Below are positions 1-7,836 of a stretch of DNA of 64,000 nt, piece after piece. The stretch's first letter is position 1; every line of letters starts with the position of its first letter. Under the pieces are notes generated by a model. That model was not told the DNA's origin and searched no databases. It was given only the letters and a program-made list of their open reading frames with translations. The stretch spans positions 1-64,000 of the forward strand of contig NZ_BHYK01000021.1 in assembly GCF_003865095.1 (NCBI RefSeq), written 5' to 3'. Origin of the DNA: Clostridium tagluense. Its GTDB lineage: Bacteria > Bacillota > Clostridia > Clostridiales > Clostridiaceae. The translations under genes were made by a program, and so were the position numbers.

Positions 1-18
1 GGAAGTGTGTATTATAAT

Positions 19-60
19 AAAGAAGTATCTTAATCAAATAGGATACTTCTTTATATTTTA
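19..60. terminator. hairpin, likely intrinsic terminator
   Basis: An 11-bp perfect inverted repeat (arms 19-29 and 42-52, AAAGAAGTATC / GATACTTCTTT) with a 12-nt loop is followed by a T-rich stretch. Because the arms begin with A and end with T it could stop transcription from either direction. It most likely ends an operon lying left of the window; no gene is seen in the first 159 bases. Confidence 0.65.
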
Positions 61-159
61 TTTAAGTAAAAATTAAATTAATATGATTAGCACTCGTCTG
101 CCACCGTTTTTAGCGGTTTAGTTCTATGAAGATATCACGACAAACAAAAGGAGAAAAAT

Positions 160-375
160 ATGAAATTACATGATAAATTTTTAAAGTTAAAGGATATAGA
201 ATATTATTCGTATGGTCAAGATTCAGAGGATGGCGAAAATCGGTATTGGTATTTACAAACTGCAAGTAGTGGCTATGAAGATTATGAAATTATATCTTCT
301 AAGCATAAATTCATACCTTTGGTTGTAGGGAAAATAATATCATTTATAAATAATAAAAGGTTGGTGAAATGGTAA
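160..375 (+). CDS. hypothetical acidic protein (71 aa)
   Basis: Small soluble protein rich in Tyr, Asp and Glu, not recognised. The ATG is preceded by an AAAGGAG ribosome site at suitable spacing. The end of the gene overlaps the start of the following DNA methylase gene, so the two are probably translated together. No signal peptide, membrane segment or metal-binding cluster is visible. Confidence 0.6.
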   Translation: MKLHDKFLKLKDIEYYSYGQDSEDGENRYWYLQTASSGYEDYEIISSKHKFIPLVVGKIISFINNKRLVKW

Positions 376-1193
376 TGAATAGTCCTATAAAATGGGTTGG
401 AGGTAAGAGAAATATTAAAAAATTATTAGTGTCATTGCTACCTAACAACTATCAGTATGTTGAAGTGTTTGGTGGTGCTGGGTGGGTGTTACTTGATAAA
501 GAGCCAAGTAAAATTGAAGTTTTGAATGATATTAATAGTGATTTAATTAATTTTTACAAAGTTGTTAAGGATAAAAGCAAGTGCGATAAGCTGATTGAAG
601 ATTTACAGACTACTTTGAAGTCTAGGGAGTTGTTTAATGAGTATGATTTAATCTATCAAACTAAGCAGTACGAGAGTGATATACAACAAGCTAAAATATT
701 TTACTATTTACTAAAACTTAGTTTTGGTGGAAGAATCAATAGAAATAAAAACTCGTTTGCAATTAGAAATGATGGTATTAAAATGATAAATTATGATAAA
801 TTTATGGCTGAATTTTTAGAGTTAAATGAAAGATTGCAAAATGTTTTTATAGAAAATGCGGATTGGGAATATATACTAAACAAATATGATAGGAAAGATG
901 GCAAAGGAATTTTCTTCTTAGACCCACCTTATTTAGAGACTACGGAGGATGATTACAACACTACTTGGAATATTGAATCATATGTAAAATTACATTCAAA
1001 ATTGAGTAATTTAAAGGATAGATTTATATTAACTTGTAATGATAAACCACAACTAAGAGAATTATTTAAAGAATTTAATATCATGGACAATCAAGTCCAC
1101 TATAGTGTATGTGGAACGTCAGATGCTTGTAAAAAATATAGTGAATTGATAATAACAAATTATAAAATTGAAGATATTAGTAAAGTTAGTTAG
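369..1193 (+). CDS. dam: D12-class adenine-specific DNA methyltransferase (Dam-like)
   Basis: Transfers a methyl group from S-adenosylmethionine to N6 of adenine in duplex DNA; in a phage this usually protects its DNA from host restriction or marks it. Visible signatures are the N-terminal PIKWVGGK, the SAM-binding FGGAGW at residues 34-39, NDINSDLINFY shortly after, and the catalytic DPPY at 185-188. Length 274 aa fits the D12 family. The start overlaps the previous gene; ATG at 375 is an almost equally good start two codons later. No restriction endonuclease gene lies beside it, so it looks like an orphan methylase. The recognition sequence cannot be read from the protein; GATC is only the common case for the family. 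Confidence 0.9.
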   Translation: MVMNSPIKWVGGKRNIKKLLVSLLPNNYQYVEVFGGAGWVLLDKEPSKIEVLNDINSDLINFYKVVKDKSKCDKLIEDLQTTLKSRELFNEYDLIYQTKQYESDIQQAKIFYYLLKLSFGGRINRNKNSFAIRNDGIKMINYDKFMAEFLELNERLQNVFIENADWEYILNKYDRKDGKGIFFLDPPYLETTEDDYNTTWNIESYVKLHSKLSNLKDRFILTCNDKPQLRELFKEFNIMDNQVHYSVCGTSDACKKYSELIITNYKIEDISKVS

Positions 1194-1274
1194 TGACGTA
1201 ATACAATAAAAATAGGAGTTCAAGGTAGTATGACTTTACTCTTATAATGAAAATATGAAGAAGGAGGATTTTTA

Positions 1275-1463
1275 ATGAAACAATTATCAAAAACAATAAT
1301 ATGTGAGTATAAATACGATTCTGAGGAGGAGAGAGACCAACACGTTAAAGATATGGAGTTGCAAGGGGTTGAGTGTAGCGGTCAAGTCAGAAGGTCTGAT
1401 GACTCTCTTATGAATAAAGAACGTGATTATTATTGGTATGCAAAGTTTTATAAACAATTATAA
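1275..1463 (+). CDS. hypothetical protein (62 aa)
   Basis: Highly charged small protein with a run of acidic residues followed by an aromatic C-terminus (YYWYAKFYK). It has a strong GAAGGAGG ribosome site. No family was recognised. It sits between the methylase and a possible Tad2-like gene in a block of small early-type genes. Confidence 0.6.
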   Translation: MKQLSKTIICEYKYDSEEERDQHVKDMELQGVECSGQVRRSDDSLMNKERDYYWYAKFYKQL

Positions 1464-1504
1464 GTCACATTACAAAAATATTATGAATTAAGGGAGTTTT
1501 AAAA

Positions 1505-1711
1505 GTGAGTAAAAATGAAGCATTATTAGCAATGCAACAGGGTAAAAAGGTAGCACATATGTATTTCGATGACAATGAGTTTTTATATATTAAAGGTGGA
1601 ATTATGTATACAGAAGATAATTATAAATTTGACAACAGAGAGGATGGTTACGATGGTTGGAAGGATAGAAGTAGTGAAGCATTTCAAAAAGGATGGTATA
1701 TAGTAGCTTAA
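1505..1711 (+). CDS. small protein resembling DUF2829/Tad2
   Basis: 68 residues beginning at GTG behind an AGGGAG ribosome site. The pattern NEALLAMQQGKKV near the start, a central FLYIKGG strand and the closing GWYIV resemble the DUF2829 fold as I remember it (EAL..L..GKKV ... W.IV). Some DUF2829 proteins are the Thoeris anti-defence protein Tad2, which sequesters the cyclic ADP-ribose-type signal. The resemblance is short and no ligand residue was checked, so the functional call is tentative. The NAD-related genes elsewhere in the window make an anti-Thoeris role worth testing. Confidence 0.4.
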   Translation: MSKNEALLAMQQGKKVAHMYFDDNEFLYIKGGIMYTEDNYKFDNREDGYDGWKDRSSEAFQKGWYIVA

Positions 1712-1750
1712 TTTAAAATGCTTTAAATAAAAAGAAAAGGGGTATATATT

Positions 1751-3592
1751 ATGACTGATAAACTAGAATTAAAAGTAAATGTGATAAATCAATTAAGATT
1801 ACTAAGGCAATCAACATTTAAGGATATCTTTTGTTTTTTAGATGAAGATATTCAAAACGCCCAAAGAGCCAAGGCCAGTAAAGTAATGATTACAACTGAT
1901 TTTTGGGATAAAACTATAACAATAGAGAATAATGGCCAAATATTAACTAATCCTCAATCACTATTCTCTATAGCCGACAGTGGTTGGGATGAAGATGTAA
2001 AAAATACAGAAAATCCATTTGGTATGGGATTCTTTAGTAACATAACCATAAGCAATTTTATAGAAATATACTCGGGAAACTTACATATAACTTTTGATGT
2101 TAACAAAATGATTAATACAAATAATACAGAAATATTAATTGAAGAAGTTGACAATTATTATGATGGATTTAAATTGGTGTTAAATAATATTGATTTTAAT
2201 TTCATATATGAATTTAAGATTAAAGAAAGAGTTGAAATGTTAGGGAAGTATGTTCAAAATTTAGATGTTTATTATAATGATGAATTGCAGGAGAAAAAAG
2301 ACTTATTGGAAGGGGATGGTAGTCCATTTCAAATACAAATTGAAGAAGATAATTTTAAGGGATGGCTTTCATTGGGAGATAATTATTCTTATGGAGATAA
2401 CATAAATATTTTTTACAAGGGCAGATTAGTATGTAAATTAGAAGACTCCAATTATTTAAAAGGAGATATACATGTCAATGATAAAACTTTAAATCTAACT
2501 GCACCCGATAGAAAAGATATAATAAGAGATATTAAATGTAAAATATTCAAAGAAACAGTTAGGGAATATGCAAAAATGTTATGTGAGGATTCATTATTAA
2601 ATGGTGATGAAAATGAAATACGAAATTATTCCAATGCTATATCATTTTACATTGATAGAACCAAGTTAAAAAATAAGTTAAAATTTATTACGTTTAAGGG
2701 GCGAAATGAAAAAGATATAAAATATTTAAAAGATATAGCCTTAGCAAAAAGTAAAAATAAAAATATAAGCAGTTTCAAAAATTATCAATTATTCTTGAAT
2801 GAAGAGAACAATAAACAATCAGAGAGCCAAATTGAAGAGGTTGTAATTAAGGCAGAAGTTATAAACGAAGTACCCCAAGCTAAAGGAATCGTTGAGCATG
2901 AGTCTAGTTCTTCTTATAGAGCCAGTCATACAGAAATCCCCGAAATTAAAAAAGAAGAGACTGAGGAACAAAATGGTGAAATAATTATAAAAGGTGATGA
3001 ACCTGTCTTTTGGTTATCTTTTGATGAAATTTCCCAGTTTGAGTTTAGGCTTAATATGGTTAGACATTATAATTTAAAAGTCATTGTAGCACGAAATAAA
3101 ATAGAAGTAGGAATTCTACAGTTAATGAAGGAGACGGATAATGTATTACATATTTCTGAATTAACTGAATCAGTGTCTCTCACAGGATATTTGAACAATA
3201 CAGAAGCAAAGGGAACAGAGCAGAGAGCTTTAATGATATTTGAATTAATTAGTAGAATTATAGGATTTAATCACAATATCTTTGTAATAGGAGATTTGAT
3301 GGTTACGAAAATTGTGGAAGTGAAATCTCTAGCTATTAAAAATGAAATTATAGAAAGTGGTATAACTGTATTGAGAGGGCATTCAGTCGAAAAGGTGTAC
3401 ATAGATAGAAGTATTATAGATTTAGGGGGCTTAGAGGGAAACAACGATACTAAGCTAACATTATTGGATTATAAGTTTATATTGACTAATATATATAACA
3501 TTATAGACCAAGCATATCTGCTAACCAAGGATAAGAAAAAAGAAGAACTTATGCAGGAAGTATTAATAACATTAGGACAAGGTATGATTTAA
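1751..3592 (+). CDS. GHKL (Hsp90-like) ATPase, 613 aa
   Basis: The first ~170 residues look like a GHKL ATP-binding fold: an N-box variant (DEDIQNA), a G1-like IENNGQ and a glycine lid FGMGFFS at 90-96, closest in style to Hsp90 (FGVGFYS). The remaining ~440 residues are not recognised; around 370-420 there is a Glu/Ser-rich linker. It is not the type II topoisomerase of this phage, which is encoded at 59.9 kb, and it lacks Toprim motifs. Function is unknown; possibilities include a chaperone, a MORC-like DNA clamp or an anti-defence ATPase. The ribosome site is AAAGGGG. The ATPase assignment is fairly secure, the role is not. Confidence 0.7.
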   Translation: MTDKLELKVNVINQLRLLRQSTFKDIFCFLDEDIQNAQRAKASKVMITTDFWDKTITIENNGQILTNPQSLFSIADSGWDEDVKNTENPFGMGFFSNITISNFIEIYSGNLHITFDVNKMINTNNTEILIEEVDNYYDGFKLVLNNIDFNFIYEFKIKERVEMLGKYVQNLDVYYNDELQEKKDLLEGDGSPFQIQIEEDNFKGWLSLGDNYSYGDNINIFYKGRLVCKLEDSNYLKGDIHVNDKTLNLTAPDRKDIIRDIKCKIFKETVREYAKMLCEDSLLNGDENEIRNYSNAISFYIDRTKLKNKLKFITFKGRNEKDIKYLKDIALAKSKNKNISSFKNYQLFLNEENNKQSESQIEEVVIKAEVINEVPQAKGIVEHESSSSYRASHTEIPEIKKEETEEQNGEIIIKGDEPVFWLSFDEISQFEFRLNMVRHYNLKVIVARNKIEVGILQLMKETDNVLHISELTESVSLTGYLNNTEAKGTEQRALMIFELISRIIGFNHNIFVIGDLMVTKIVEVKSLAIKNEIIESGITVLRGHSVEKVYIDRSIIDLGGLEGNNDTKLTLLDYKFILTNIYNIIDQAYLLTKDKKKEELMQEVLITLGQGMI

Positions 3593-3640
3593 ATAATATA
3601 TCGAGATTTGAATAAAATGTAAAATAAAGGGTGTGATTAA

Positions 3641-3838
3641 ATGCAATCAAGATTTGGAACTTGTTCAATATGTGGTTCAAATTTAGTTCTAGTATGGTTT
3701 ATAGAAGAAGAAACTAAAATTATAAATGGTGTAATGTACAAGACTGGTAAAAAAAGAAAAGCGTGTTCACATTTAGAATGTACTACTTGTTTTAAGAATG
3801 TATGTATAGATGATTCTTTTGATGGGAACTGGTATTAA
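3641..3838 (+). CDS. small zinc-ribbon-like protein (65 aa)
   Basis: Contains CSICGS near the start and a second Cys-rich group with the pattern C-x5-C-x2-C later, plus one His, consistent with binding one zinc ion. No enzyme motif is visible. Ribosome site AGGGTG. It probably mediates a protein or nucleic acid contact; the family was not recognised. Confidence 0.6.
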   Translation: MQSRFGTCSICGSNLVLVWFIEEETKIINGVMYKTGKKRKACSHLECTTCFKNVCIDDSFDGNWY

Positions 3839-3909
3839 TAATAAATGATTCATACTTCAAATATATCATGAGAATAACAAAAAACAAAAATAAATTAAAG
3901 AGGTGTCAA

Positions 3910-4494
3910 ATGAAGAAATTTAAAAAATCATTATTATCAGTAACATTATGTTTTATTATTGCATGCCCAACACAGATAGTTATGGCAAAGGGGTCACACT
4001 CTTCAAGTCATTCTTCAAGAAGTTCGTCAAAGAGTTCTGTTTCTAGGTCTGTAAGTAGTAATTCATCAAGTAAACCAAAGGCAAAAAGTGTGGCTAATCA
4101 AACAACTCAAAAGAAAAGTAGTTCTTCAAAACCAAAACCAAAACAAAAACCGAAACAAACAACTAAAGTGATAAATAACAAAACAACCATCATAAATAAA
4201 AAAACAGTTTATGTTAACAATTCTTTTGCTAGACCAACCTACAGGACTTATTTTACCCCATCCTATTATAATCCTCATTATGGAAATAACTATTGGTCAC
4301 ATTATTGGTTATATCAATCTATGTCACAGGGTTCAATACATCCTACTAATGTAATAGTTACAGGTGCTACATCAAGGTATTCTATTTGGTACGATATATT
4401 AAGTTTTATAGTATTTTTAATAATAGTATTTGGAATATTTAATATAATAAGGAGAGTAAGAGATAGAAGAAGAGAAAGAAATCATAGATTTTAA
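3910..4494 (+). CDS. exported Ser/Lys-rich protein with C-terminal membrane anchor
   Basis: Start chosen at the ATG behind AGAGGTG, which gives a clear signal peptide (MKKFKKSLLSV..., hydrophobic core, cleavage near VMA-KG). A Ser-rich stretch follows (about residues 28-60), then a Pro/Lys repeat region, an Asn/Tyr-rich part, and one hydrophobic helix (IWYDILSFIVFLIIVFGIF) ending in a strongly basic tail. Expected topology: outside domain, one anchor, basic tail in the cytoplasm. An upstream in-frame ATG at 3868 would hide the signal peptide. It may alter the host envelope, for example in superinfection exclusion, but no family was recognised. Confidence 0.65.
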   Translation: MKKFKKSLLSVTLCFIIACPTQIVMAKGSHSSSHSSRSSSKSSVSRSVSSNSSSKPKAKSVANQTTQKKSSSSKPKPKQKPKQTTKVINNKTTIINKKTVYVNNSFARPTYRTYFTPSYYNPHYGNNYWSHYWLYQSMSQGSIHPTNVIVTGATSRYSIWYDILSFIVFLIIVFGIFNIIRRVRDRRRERNHRF

Positions 4495-4562
4495 CAAGGG
4501 GCACTATAGTCTAATAATAATTATAAATGGTATTAAGTACAAAAAAGAATAAGGAGAAATAT

Positions 4563-5006
4563 ATGATAATTAATAAAGAAGAAAAAAACCTATTACTTGC
4601 AGGATTATATGAAATAAGAATTAAAACAAAAGTATTACTTTTTAATTACTATTTACCTATATTAAACAAAAGCAAGTTGAAAAATAAAAAGTCTAAAATT
4701 GAAAAATTAATGAAACGTATAGAAGAGGATAATGAAAGTTGTGTCATTTCTACAATAGATTCTTTACATAAATCAAATAAGCAACCGTTAAGATTGGGCA
4801 TATATAGACATTTTAAAGGTGCTAAATATCAAGTATTAAGTAAGTCTGAACATACTGAAACAGGGGAAACTATGGTCGTTTATAAAGCTCTATATGGAGA
4901 ATATAAGATATATGTAAGACCATATAATATGTTTATAAGTATGGTAGATAAAGTAAAATATCCAGATGTTGAGCAAGAAAATAGATTTGAATGGATTTTT
5001 GATTAA
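4563..5006 (+). CDS. protein with C-terminal DUF1653 domain
   Basis: 147 residues from the ATG behind AAGGAG (an upstream in-frame ATG lacks a ribosome site). The last ~70 residues match the DUF1653 pattern: G.YRHFKGA.Y.VL...H.ETGE..VVY.ALYGEY.I.VRP..MF. The N-terminal half is helical and Lys-rich. DUF1653 is common in bacteria and phages but has no established activity, so only the family can be stated. Confidence 0.75.
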   Translation: MIINKEEKNLLLAGLYEIRIKTKVLLFNYYLPILNKSKLKNKKSKIEKLMKRIEEDNESCVISTIDSLHKSNKQPLRLGIYRHFKGAKYQVLSKSEHTETGETMVVYKALYGEYKIYVRPYNMFISMVDKVKYPDVEQENRFEWIFD

Positions 5007-5021
5007 ATAATTATGAAAAAC

Positions 5022-5063
5022 AATTATAAAATAACTTGACATACCAAATGAACCTGCTATAAT
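5022..5063 (+). promoter_or_regulatory. sigma-A promoter with upstream AATTATAAAA box
   Basis: TTGACA at 5036-5041, 16-bp spacer, extended -10 TGC-TATAAT (TATAAT 5058-5063). The recurring box AATTATAAAA lies at 5022-5031, 14 nt upstream of the -35. Transcription should start near 5070 and serve the 59-residue gene at 5103 and those following. Confidence 0.8.
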
Positions 5064-5102
5064 AGTAATTGTAAGACAAAGTAAACGGGAAGGAGCAAAT
5101 TA

Positions 5103-5282
5103 ATGGATTGTAAAAAATTAACGTTAAAAGAGATTGAGAAAACATGGAATATGCAAATAGCATATATGTGCATGGGAATGCAAGACAATAAAGTGATAAA
5201 TGATTTAGCAAAAGAAGTGAAAGAAAGAGGTGAACTAAAATTATTTGAAAAATTTCAAAAAGACGTTATTCAATGCTATTAA
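5103..5282 (+). CDS. hypothetical protein (59 aa)
   Basis: First gene after a strong promoter, with a GGGAAGGAG ribosome site. Predicted helical and charged (starts MDCKKLTLKEIEKTWN). Not recognised. Its position directly behind an early-type promoter suggests a takeover or regulatory peptide, but nothing in the sequence says what it does. Confidence 0.6.
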   Translation: MDCKKLTLKEIEKTWNMQIAYMCMGMQDNKVINDLAKEVKERGELKLFEKFQKDVIQCY

Positions 5283-5328
5283 AGGACTTAGTAACTTAGC
5301 ATACTAGATATACGAAGGAGTGAATAAA

Positions 5329-5781
5329 ATGAGTAAGCAAAAAAGTAAATCTATTATTTATCCCATTAGAGAAAATGAAATAAAACTACCAAGTGGCAAG
5401 GCAAGAAAATTAGATAGAAAATATTCTATAGAAGAAGTGTTGAAAAAGGTGAATTTTAGGGGTAAAAAAGAAAGCAAAGAAGATTTTGAAGGTGATTTAA
5501 TTCCGATGAATAGTCTTAGGTATCATACTTTTGCAAAAGGGTTGAATTGTATGTGTGGTAGTGAAAAATGCCATTTAGTTGGTCAATATTTTCATAAAGA
5601 GAGAGATTTATTTATGCCAACTTATCATTTTAATCTATATAGTGTAGATAAAAATGGAAATGAGATTCTAATGACTAAAGACCATACTATTCCCAGTAGC
5701 AAAGGTGGAACTGATAATTTAGAAAATCTTCAAACCATGTCAGAACCATGTAATGGTAAGAAGCGTAATAATCTAATATAA
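5329..5781 (+). CDS. HNH endonuclease-like protein
   Basis: 150 residues from the ATG 8 nt after GAAGGAG (a GTG three codons upstream overlaps the ribosome site and is less likely). The C-terminal third has the HNH core: DHTIPSSKGGTDNLENLQ followed by CNGKKRN, preceded by a C-x-C...C group and a beta hairpin. It therefore should be a metal-dependent DNA nuclease. Whether it is a free-standing homing enzyme or a phage nicking or host-DNA-degrading enzyme is undecided; no NUMOD DNA-binding domain is seen. Confidence 0.75.
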   Translation: MSKQKSKSIIYPIRENEIKLPSGKARKLDRKYSIEEVLKKVNFRGKKESKEDFEGDLIPMNSLRYHTFAKGLNCMCGSEKCHLVGQYFHKERDLFMPTYHFNLYSVDKNGNEILMTKDHTIPSSKGGTDNLENLQTMSEPCNGKKRNNLI

Positions 5782-5819
5782 ATATGATTGTAGTACATAA
5801 TAAAAATTAGGAGGAAATG

Positions 5820-6149
5820 ATGGAAGGTAATTGTTGTTTAGCATGTAATCACAGTGTGAAAATATCACCTTTAACTGAATTGATTAATTGTAAAAAATAT
5901 AATTATAGGGTATCTCCAAACTCTTTAGCATGTAAAAATTTTGAATTAGAAAAGGAAACTGACGAGATAGGAGTTACATGGCAAGAAGCTTTTGAAGCAG
6001 GGTTAGAGGGTAAAAGAATAAAAGTATATGGTCAATATTTAACGTACCCTAAATTTGAAACTTTACATTTTGCTTTAGTTTATTTGAGCTATAGACCAAA
6101 TTACTATCAAGATTTATTAAAAAAAGAATGGTATATTGAAAAATCTTAA
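5820..6149 (+). CDS. Cys-rich protein with DUF2829-like C-terminus
   Basis: 109 residues from the second of two adjacent ATG codons, which is better spaced from AGGAGG. The first 40 residues hold several Cys (CCLACNHS...C...C) and may bind zinc. Residues ~50-109 (VTWQEAFEAGLEGKRI ... LLKKEWYIE) again recall the DUF2829/Tad2 pattern of an EA..L..GK.. helix and a terminal W.IE strand, as in the gene at 1505. Weak but repeated similarity; function unproven. Confidence 0.4.
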   Translation: MEGNCCLACNHSVKISPLTELINCKKYNYRVSPNSLACKNFELEKETDEIGVTWQEAFEAGLEGKRIKVYGQYLTYPKFETLHFALVYLSYRPNYYQDLLKKEWYIEKS

Positions 6150-6218
6150 GTCACAATTCAAAAAATATTAGTAGGTAATATGAAAATATCGTGGAATATG
6201 AAAGGGGCATGAGTTAAT

Positions 6219-6482
6219 TTGGAGATTGAGGTATGGGAGGCAATGAAGAAAATTAAAGAGAATGATACTTTAGTATTTAAATATATTGTAAAGAATCAAA
6301 CCGAGGTTGAAAAAAAGAAGAGAACGTCTTGCTATTACTTAGTTCCTAGCTTTTGGGCAGGAAATCTATTTATTAGACTTGTAGAAAAGGATAGTAGTGG
6401 AAAGCTTCTCTATCCCGAAGCGATTCCTATGGGCAAAAATTTATATTGTATAGAATCTAAAGATTTGGAAGGGTTGATATAA
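6219..6482 (+). CDS. hypothetical protein (87 aa), TTG start
   Basis: Begins at TTG about 11 nt after AAAGGGG; a nearer ATG would terminate after one codon, and the in-frame ATG at 6242 would shorten it by eight residues. Begins with a WEAMKKIKENDTLVF segment that resembles the first helix of the small DUF2829-like proteins nearby, but the rest does not follow. Ends one base before the lipoprotein gene, so translation is probably coupled. Confidence 0.5.
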   Translation: MEIEVWEAMKKIKENDTLVFKYIVKNQTEVEKKKRTSCYYLVPSFWAGNLFIRLVEKDSSGKLLYPEAIPMGKNLYCIESKDLEGLI

Positions 6483-6483
6483 A

Positions 6484-6738
6484 ATGAAGAAAAAAGTAAT
6501 CTTAAGTTTAGCAATTTTAATGGGAATTGGCATAGGCAGTATTGTGACTGCCTGTAATAATAAGGAGAATCACGTACAAGCAGGTGAAAATAGTTATTTA
6601 AAGTATTGTGGAGTACAAACGGTTTGTGATGATAAAACTATTGAGATTTATGAAGATACTCAACATAATAAGGTTGTATATGTTGGTACTGATGGATTTC
6701 AACATCCTATAACAATATCTGTTTCAGATTTGAAATAA
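6484..6738 (+). CDS. small lipoprotein (84 aa)
   Basis: MKKKVILSLAIL start, hydrophobic core, and a lipobox-like IVTAC with Cys at residue 24: a lipid-anchored envelope protein after cleavage. The mature part is only about 60 residues with two further Cys that may form a disulfide. Phage-encoded lipoproteins often block adsorption or DNA entry of related phages, so superinfection exclusion is a reasonable guess. A second lipoprotein is encoded at 36.6 kb. Confidence 0.7.
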   Translation: MKKKVILSLAILMGIGIGSIVTACNNKENHVQAGENSYLKYCGVQTVCDDKTIEIYEDTQHNKVVYVGTDGFQHPITISVSDLK

Positions 6739-6756
6739 ATGATAATGGGAGTAAAT

Positions 6757-6996
6757 ATGACTGTGGAAAATGCAAAGAAAACCATAGATGAAATGGTAAC
6801 TTATTGGAAAAATAATAGTATGACCTTTTCTGAACTTAAAGCCTTGGAGCATGCTAGTGAAGCACTTGGAAAGAAGATGCCACAAACTATTGAATTAGAT
6901 AAAAATGGATTAGTTTGGTGTTCTGAATGTCATCAAATACTAAATTATGTAGATAAGTATTGTAGTCATTGTGGTCAAAGACTTATGAAAGAATAA
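6757..6996 (+). CDS. protein with C-terminal zinc ribbon (79 aa)
   Basis: Start chosen at the ATG behind GGGAG; an ATG six codons upstream would sit on the previous gene's end. The first 45 residues form helices; the end has CSECH...CSHCGQ, two CxxC knuckles of a short zinc ribbon. Not assigned to a named family. Confidence 0.6.
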   Translation: MTVENAKKTIDEMVTYWKNNSMTFSELKALEHASEALGKKMPQTIELDKNGLVWCSECHQILNYVDKYCSHCGQRLMKE

Positions 6997-7019
6997 TTTA
7001 CAGAAGGAGTAATAACATT

Positions 7020-7202
7020 ATGCTAGAAGCAAGAATTAGTTATCTTAAGGGTAGAACACATACAGTAGAAGCGAATGATATAGAAATGCTCAAAAGTAAG
7101 TGTCAGCCTTTTATTAATAATATAGAGGTCTATAATATAGATGTTGTTAAATTAGAGCATGTAGGTTCACTTAAAAATGAATTAGGGTTAGACTTATTAT
7201 AA
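7020..7202 (+). CDS. hypothetical protein (60 aa)
   Basis: The ATG at 7020 follows GAAGGAG; a longer reading frame beginning in the previous gene has no ribosome site. Small alpha/beta protein without recognised motifs. Ends immediately before the next gene. Confidence 0.6.
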   Translation: MLEARISYLKGRTHTVEANDIEMLKSKCQPFINNIEVYNIDVVKLEHVGSLKNELGLDLL

Positions 7203-7228
7203 AAATGAGTAAAAAGGAGTTAGTTACA

Positions 7229-7801
7229 ATGTTTAAAAATAATATAATTGGAACAGAGAAAACAATAACTTTAGAAATAGCAAATTTGAAGGATAAGTGT
7301 GGTATGGAAGTGGAGATTTTCTTGGCTAGAAAAATAAAACACTTATTGGATGACAAAGAGATTACATGTGACCGAATGATATATGATTTTAAAGAAAAAG
7401 ATTTTCAAAATTTAGAAGGAGCAGGTACAGGTTTTAAAAATGGTAAAGAGCTTTTTGCATTCAATGGTGGCTTTGATGAAATAATCAGAAAGAATGTTAA
7501 TAATTTAAAGTACAAGGATACTGGAATTATGTTGTCAATCCATAATAAAAATGAATGTATAAGTGATGTACACGAATTATTAAATGAAACATATAAATAT
7601 GGTGTAAATAAAATATATATGACTATAATAACTGAAAAAGACACAGAAAGAAGTTATATGTCTCCAATACCAAACTATATTTTCAATAAGATTAATGAAT
7701 ATTATGATGATATGATTAATAATGGAGTAATACCAAACCAATGCTTGATTAGAATTGAATGTTTGGATTCAGATTTTGAAATACATAATTTAATGAAATA
7801 A
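7229..7801 (+). CDS. hypothetical protein (190 aa)
   Basis: Start chosen at ATG 7229, nine bases after AAGGAG; an in-frame ATG eight codons upstream has no site. Soluble alpha/beta protein without Cys clusters or nucleotide-binding motifs. The stop codon overlaps a copy of the AATTATAAAA junction motif. Not recognised. Confidence 0.55.
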   Translation: MFKNNIIGTEKTITLEIANLKDKCGMEVEIFLARKIKHLLDDKEITCDRMIYDFKEKDFQNLEGAGTGFKNGKELFAFNGGFDEIIRKNVNNLKYKDTGIMLSIHNKNECISDVHELLNETYKYGVNKIYMTIITEKDTERSYMSPIPNYIFNKINEYYDDMINNGVIPNQCLIRIECLDSDFEIHNLMK

Positions 7802-7809
7802 TTATAAAA
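7800..7809 (+). promoter_or_regulatory. junction motif AATTATAAAA (no -35/-10 behind it)
   Basis: Exact copy overlapping the stop codon of the preceding gene, 37 nt before the SprT-like start. Representative of twelve copies not followed by a sigma-A promoter (7800, 8977, 17399, 24194, 30680, 34306, 46044, 55775, 55946, 57404, 58136, 59822; those at 34306 and 57404 have one mismatch). Its role is unknown. Confidence 0.5.
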
Positions 7810-7836
7810 TAAAATTTACATAAAGGAGACTAATAA

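Noticed and set aside
1954-2154. Reverse-strand open frames here and at about thirty other places
   Set aside because: They lie inside convincing plus-strand genes, lack ribosome sites and show no protein-like motifs; they are by-products of AT-rich coding sequence.
5320-5328. GTG start for the HNH gene at 5320
   Set aside because: It overlaps the GAAGGAG ribosome site; the ATG at 5329 is correctly spaced.
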